Shown: positions 5,945-8,600 of the stretch, piece after piece
Layout of the letters: each line of letters opens with the position of its first letter
How positions within the stretch are numbered: position 1 is the stretch's first letter
Assembly: GCA_002172355.2 (NCBI GenBank)
Contig: NHGH02000007.1
Coordinates: 10,772 to 19,371 of the forward strand
Reading direction: 5' to 3'
DNA from: Euryarchaeota archaeon TMED132
GTDB taxonomy: Archaea > Thermoplasmatota > Poseidoniia > Poseidoniales > Poseidoniaceae
DNA length: 8,600 bases
Notes under the pieces: generated by a model
Told to the model about the DNA's origin: nothing
Databases searched by the model: none
The model's input: only the letters and a program-made list of their open reading frames with translations
Program-made: the position numbers and the translations under genes

Positions 5945-6066
5945 TGGATAGTTATCTTGAATCATATGTTGATTCTGTGATGGATTCTCAGCAATACAGA
6001 AACGGAATAGAGTTCTCTAGATCTTGGTTTTCTAGATTATTTAGTCGTAAATCTAAATCAGAATAA
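5944..6066 (+). CDS. 40-residue microprotein, second of a paralogous pair; function unknown
   Basis: The product begins MDSYLESYVDSVMDSQQYRN and ends in SWFSRLFSRKSKSE. The first 22 residues parallel the preceding ORF: M, D, L, E, V, M, Q and YRNGI are identical, with several conservative changes. After that the two diverge, and this one closes with a basic, serine-rich tail after an aromatic amphipathic stretch (FSRSWFSRLF) that could lie on a membrane surface; that is inference. It has no cysteine and no true membrane span. It has a perfect GAGGTGAT site and a one-base overlap with the upstream ORF. It stops 36 bases before the AlkB-like start. The family is not known to me. Confidence 0.62.
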   Translation: MDSYLESYVDSVMDSQQYRNGIEFSRSWFSRLFSRKSKSE

Positions 6067-6102
6067 TGCTAAGTTCCTTAACTGACCAGTCTATCGTATG
6101 TC

Positions 6103-7053
6103 ATGGTTCGGTGGATGTATCACCTTCTTGGTTTATTGACGCCATTGGTGACTATCATAGGAATCTATCTTGGCGGATGGTGGATGGGTTCGACTATCTA
6201 TCTGGCACTTGGATTGTATCCCGTTCTAGATTATATCTCAGGAACTAGTTCCGAAGTTCCTTCTGTAGATAGTCGTCGGCCGTTTGATATTATTGTACAT
6301 CTTCATGGTTTTCTAGTCCCAATCGTAATACTTGTATTATTTTGGAAAATTTTTACTTCTCCTATTGATTCTTTTTTACTGCTAGGGGTGGTATCTGTAG
6401 GGTTTAGTTCAGGGGCTTCAGGTATTATTACTGCTCATGAACTAGGCCATAGGAAACCTAAATCTTTCAGTTGGTGGCTTGCTAGACTTGATTTATTTTG
6501 TGTAAATTATTTACATTTCACAGTCGAGCATAATCATACACATCACAAACATTGGGCCCGTCCAATAGATCCAACTTCGGCACCAGTTGGTCGAAATGTA
6601 TACTATCACTTTTTACGCACAATTCCCCTTCAGATTATGGGTGCTTACAAAGCTAGACCAAAAGATGTAAGACTCTCATTTTTGGCTGAGGCTATATTGT
6701 TAATCTCGCTATTTTTGATTTCAGAAATTATTTTCATAGCATTTATTGGGCAGGCAATTATTGCGATTTTCTTACTAGAATTTGTCAATTATTTACAACA
6801 TTATGGTTTGTCACGTGGAATGGATGAAAGAGCTAATGCATCTCATGCATGGGAAAGTAGACACCGTTGGTCAAGATGGACTTTAATGGAATTACCCCTG
6901 CATCCTTCACACCATCTAAAATCGAGTGCTCCCTATCAAGAATTATCCGTACATGATGAGTCTCCACAACTGCCAAACGGATATTATGTAATGTTCTGGT
7001 GTGCACTGATTCCACCTTTATTCCATTATAGAATGAAGAAGGCTATGCAATAG
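6103..7053 (+). CDS. AlkB/XylM-type membrane di-iron monooxygenase or fatty-acid hydroxylase/desaturase relative
   Basis: This is an integral-membrane non-haem di-iron enzyme of the fatty-acid desaturase superfamily, closest in motifs to alkane 1-monooxygenase, which uses O2 and electrons from rubredoxin to hydroxylate terminal methyl groups. The histidine boxes are in order: HELGHR (112-117), EHNHTHH (142-148), the AlkB-specific NYLQHYGL (229-236), and LPLHPSHH (264-271). The last is preceded by HAWESRHRWSRWTLMEL, which parallels the N-x-W-x-S-x-H region of AlkB. About six hydrophobic segments fit the fold (roughly 7-25, 29-45, 65-82, 90-108, 195-212, 213-228). Deviations from textbook AlkB are Thr for Gly in the second box and HPSHH for HSDHH. 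At 316 residues it is shorter than most AlkB. The start is limited by an in-frame TAA at 6079; ATG 6103 gives a natural first helix, with no ribosome binding site. No rubredoxin gene is adjacent, and the substrate is unproven. Confidence 0.88.
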   Translation: MVRWMYHLLGLLTPLVTIIGIYLGGWWMGSTIYLALGLYPVLDYISGTSSEVPSVDSRRPFDIIVHLHGFLVPIVILVLFWKIFTSPIDSFLLLGVVSVGFSSGASGIITAHELGHRKPKSFSWWLARLDLFCVNYLHFTVEHNHTHHKHWARPIDPTSAPVGRNVYYHFLRTIPLQIMGAYKARPKDVRLSFLAEAILLISLFLISEIIFIAFIGQAIIAIFLLEFVNYLQHYGLSRGMDERANASHAWESRHRWSRWTLMELPLHPSHHLKSSAPYQELSVHDESPQLPNGYYVMFWCALIPPLFHYRMKKAMQ

Positions 7054-7068
7054 CATCAGAAACATTGG

Positions 7069-7077
7069 TATATATAT
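7069..7077 (+). promoter_or_regulatory. TATA box of the ABC transporter operon
   Basis: TATATATAT lies 16 bases after the AlkB-like stop and 43 before the ATG at 7112 (34 before the GTG at 7103). It predicts a start site around 7096-7100 with a short leader, so this operon is probably transcribed independently. Confidence 0.55.
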
Positions 7078-7111
7078 CAAAACCTATCGATGCTGCTTAT
7101 TAGTGGTAATC

Positions 7112-7834
7112 ATGTTAGAAGTTGAAGGCCTTACAAAATCGTTTGGAATGGGGTCTAATAAACTCGAGGTTCTAAAAGGAATAGATATGGAAATGAAAAC
7201 AGGTGAACTTGTCGCATTGATGGGGCCATCAGGTTGTGGAAAATCAACTCTTCTCAACATAATCGGTGGCTTGCTACCAGGTGATGGGGGGAAAATCACC
7301 CTGAAATCTAGAGATTATGGCCTAAAAGGACCTTCAAGTGTCGTCGATGTTCGTCGAGACTTAGTCGGTTGGATTTTCCAAGATTTCCATTTATTGAATC
7401 ATCTTTCTGCCATGGATAATGTGGCAATGGCTCTAGAGTTATCGGGAATTGAGTCTAAAGAAGCAGAGATTAGAGCAGCCGAAGCACTGAACAAAGTTGG
7501 TCTTGGAGATAGAATGCATCACATCCCTGAACAATTATCAGGTGGACAACAACAAAGAGTTGCCATTGCTAGAGCAATCGCAGGCAATCGCCCTTTACTT
7601 CTTGCTGATGAGCCAACTGGTAATTTGGATATAGCCAGTGGTAAAGATGTTTTACAATTATTCAAAGATCTGTGCCACGATGAAGAAAATCCAATTTCTA
7701 TTCTAATGGTCACCCACGACCCTGAACTTGCCTCTAATGCCGATAGAATGTTGCTGCTAACCGATGGAAAGACCAAAGCATCTGATATTCGAAGCGCATG
7801 GGGACTTGATGACTTGGAAGGTGAGGAAGAATGA
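7112..7834 (+). CDS. ABC transporter ATP-binding protein, LolD/MacB/FtsE type
   Basis: This cytoplasmic ATPase would drive a permease of the MacB/LolCDE/FtsX class encoded directly downstream. Counting from ATG 7112 (240 residues) it shows Walker A GPSGCGKST (38-46), the Q-loop Q90 in IFQDFHLL, signature LSGGQQQR (142-149), Walker B LLLADEPTG (162-170) and the switch histidine H202 in VTHD. The short ATPase, the SGCGKSTLLNIIGG and DEPTGNLD wording and the FQDFHLLNHLSAMDNV segment all point to the lipoprotein-release/macrolide-efflux subclass. It ends in an acidic tail, DDLEGEEE. GTG 7103 would add three residues; ATG is preferred because family members usually begin close to LEVEGLTKSFG. It overlaps the permease start by ATGA. 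What is moved, or whether the complex acts mechanically rather than as a transporter, cannot be told. Confidence 0.95.
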   Translation: MLEVEGLTKSFGMGSNKLEVLKGIDMEMKTGELVALMGPSGCGKSTLLNIIGGLLPGDGGKITLKSRDYGLKGPSSVVDVRRDLVGWIFQDFHLLNHLSAMDNVAMALELSGIESKEAEIRAAEALNKVGLGDRMHHIPEQLSGGQQQRVAIARAIAGNRPLLLADEPTGNLDIASGKDVLQLFKDLCHDEENPISILMVTHDPELASNADRMLLLTDGKTKASDIRSAWGLDDLEGEEE

Positions 7835-8600
7835 GTTCTAAATCCGAGAAGAAAAACTTTGATGCTTTCAAAGTAGAGGAAATTCCTAAAATCAATTTCA
7901 TCGAAAGATGGCGTAGAAGAGTTCGTGATGCTCCAGAAAACATCAGACTCGCCTCTCAGAGCGCTTGGCGAGGAAGAGAAAGAGGTTTAGCCGTCGTTGC
8001 AGGAGTTTTCCTAGCTTCTTTAGTTATCACAACCGTACTATCCTATGGAGTTGGACTTTCTCAGATTTTCTTTGATGAATCCTTGAGTGGTGAACCTATC
8101 GATGCTAAAGTAGAATATGCTCGAGAACCGGTTGAAGGAGCAAGTGGCTGGTCCAATAACACTACCACAATGCAAAATGTATGTGGAGAATTGATGGAAA
8201 CATACTCAGAAGAGTTGAGTGATTGTACACTAATTTTTGGTCGTCAAGGAATACATAGTGGTGGCTTTTTCAATGAAGATTTTGTCTTTGCCCAACCACT
8301 TGAAATGAGATCTATATCCGATACTGAAAATCCATATTGGCTAAATGTCACTTTCCAATATCCCGAACTTGGTGATGCAGGTCCACCAATTTCCGATATG
8401 CGTTCAATTCGCTTAATGGGGCCTGAAGCTTTCGATGGAGAATTAGCAAGTAGGTATGGAGAAAGAATTATCCAAGGACAAGGAGAATGGCCAACGCCAG
8501 AAAATATGTCTTCACAAAGAGGTGTAATTCTTCCTTCTAATATCGCTTCACAAGCCAAAGCAGAAGTCGGAGATGTGTTAGAAGCAGTAGAATTTGTATA
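7831..8600 (+). CDS. ABC transporter permease of the MacB/FtsX class, 3'-truncated by the window edge
   Basis: The frame is open for 256 codons to the right edge with no stop. A basic cytoplasmic N-terminus of about 50 residues (FIERWRRRVRD, SAWRGRERG) is followed by one hydrophobic helix, roughly residues 51-72 (LAVVAGVFLASLVITTVLSY). A long extracytoplasmic domain then begins, with two cysteines at 118 and 132 that could form a disulfide. The late part, GVILPSNIASQAKAEVGDVLE (227-247), has the pattern of the MacB periplasmic-core domain, in which a residue run like this precedes the return to the membrane; the remaining helices must lie beyond the window. The start overlaps the ATPase stop as ATGA, and GGTGAGG stands a few bases upstream. 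The long N-terminal extension before the first helix is unusual for MacB-type permeases. Substrate unknown. Confidence 0.85.
   Translation, partial: MSSKSEKKNFDAFKVEEIPKINFIERWRRRVRDAPENIRLASQSAWRGRERGLAVVAGVFLASLVITTVLSYGVGLSQIFFDESLSGEPIDAKVEYAREPVEGASGWSNNTTTMQNVCGELMETYSEELSDCTLIFGRQGIHSGGFFNEDFVFAQPLEMRSISDTENPYWLNVTFQYPELGDAGPPISDMRSIRLMGPEAFDGELASRYGERIIQGQGEWPTPENMSSQRGVILPSNIASQAKAEVGDVLEAVEFV

Larger units (their letters stand above)
5771..6009 (+). repeat. diverged tandem duplication: ribosome binding site plus first 22 codons
   Basis: Unit 1 (5771-5848) and unit 2 (5931-6009) each consist of GAGGyGATGA, a 2-3 base spacer, ATGGATA, and a coding stretch whose products match at 12 of 22 positions without gaps, ending in a shared YRNGI. 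Conservation is seen mainly at protein level and at the ribosome binding site, as expected for old, selected duplicates rather than a recent copy. Confidence 0.65.

Noticed and set aside
6066..6248. 60-codon ORF starting at the TAATG junction after the second microprotein
   Set aside because: It overlaps the AlkB-like gene by over 140 bases in another frame. Its product resembles nothing I know, and the AlkB-like frame has the expected first membrane helix here.
8244..8558. 104-codon minus-strand ORF near the right edge
   Set aside because: It lies opposite the permease frame, which is open for 256 codons, coupled to the ATPase and has a membrane helix and MacB-like core.
1..8600. CRISPR array, tRNA, rRNA, insertion sequence or phage genes
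   Set aside because: I saw no regularly spaced repeats, no tRNA T-arm or cloverleaf pattern, no rRNA-like stretch, and no transposase or integrase motif on either strand.

Overview
The window is AT-rich, gene-dense DNA that most likely comes from an archaeon. The strongest sign is a 4-demethylwyosine synthase (TYW1/Taw1) carrying all six cluster cysteines, an enzyme that among prokaryotes is essentially archaeal. Supporting signs are a dehydrogenase-then-hydratase fusion in the order usual for archaea, TATA-like boxes at the expected distance from some starts, one apparently leaderless gene, and strong Shine-Dalgarno sites inside operons. The mix of beta-oxidation, an AlkB-like membrane oxygenase and a glutathione S-transferase-like protein would fit a planktonic aerobic euryarchaeote such as Marine Group II/III. 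That placement is an inference from gene content only.

Left part (1-2700): the 3' two thirds of a bifunctional 3-hydroxyacyl-CoA dehydrogenase/enoyl-CoA hydratase gene enters from the left edge. It ends directly against a convergent three-gene operon on the minus strand. That operon encodes, in transcription order, a ThiF/MoeB/E1-like adenylating enzyme, a JAMM-motif metalloprotease and a 79-residue helical protein of unknown function. Both junctions are ATGA overlaps, and each downstream gene has a perfect GGAGG site. The pair resembles the activating and deconjugating arms of a ubiquitin-like or sulfur-carrier system, but no ubiquitin-like protein, E2 or E3 is encoded beside it. This is the most interesting locus in the window.

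Middle (2700-5500): GDP-mannose 4,6-dehydratase and a glutathione S-transferase-like protein form a plus-strand pair. The second gene overlaps the convergent taw1 gene tail to tail by 11 bases.

Right part (5500-8600): after about 320 bp without a long gene come two tiny cysteine-free ORFs (53 and 40 residues). They are clearly paralogous in their first 22 residues, and even their ribosome binding sites are duplicated. Next is a membrane di-iron oxygenase of the AlkB/XylM type, then a LolD/MacB-type ABC transporter ATPase with its own TATA box, translationally coupled to a permease that runs off the right edge.

The AlkB-like enzyme and the beta-oxidation fusion could belong to one hydrocarbon or fatty-acid route, but they lie about 5 kb apart and not in one operon, so this is speculation.
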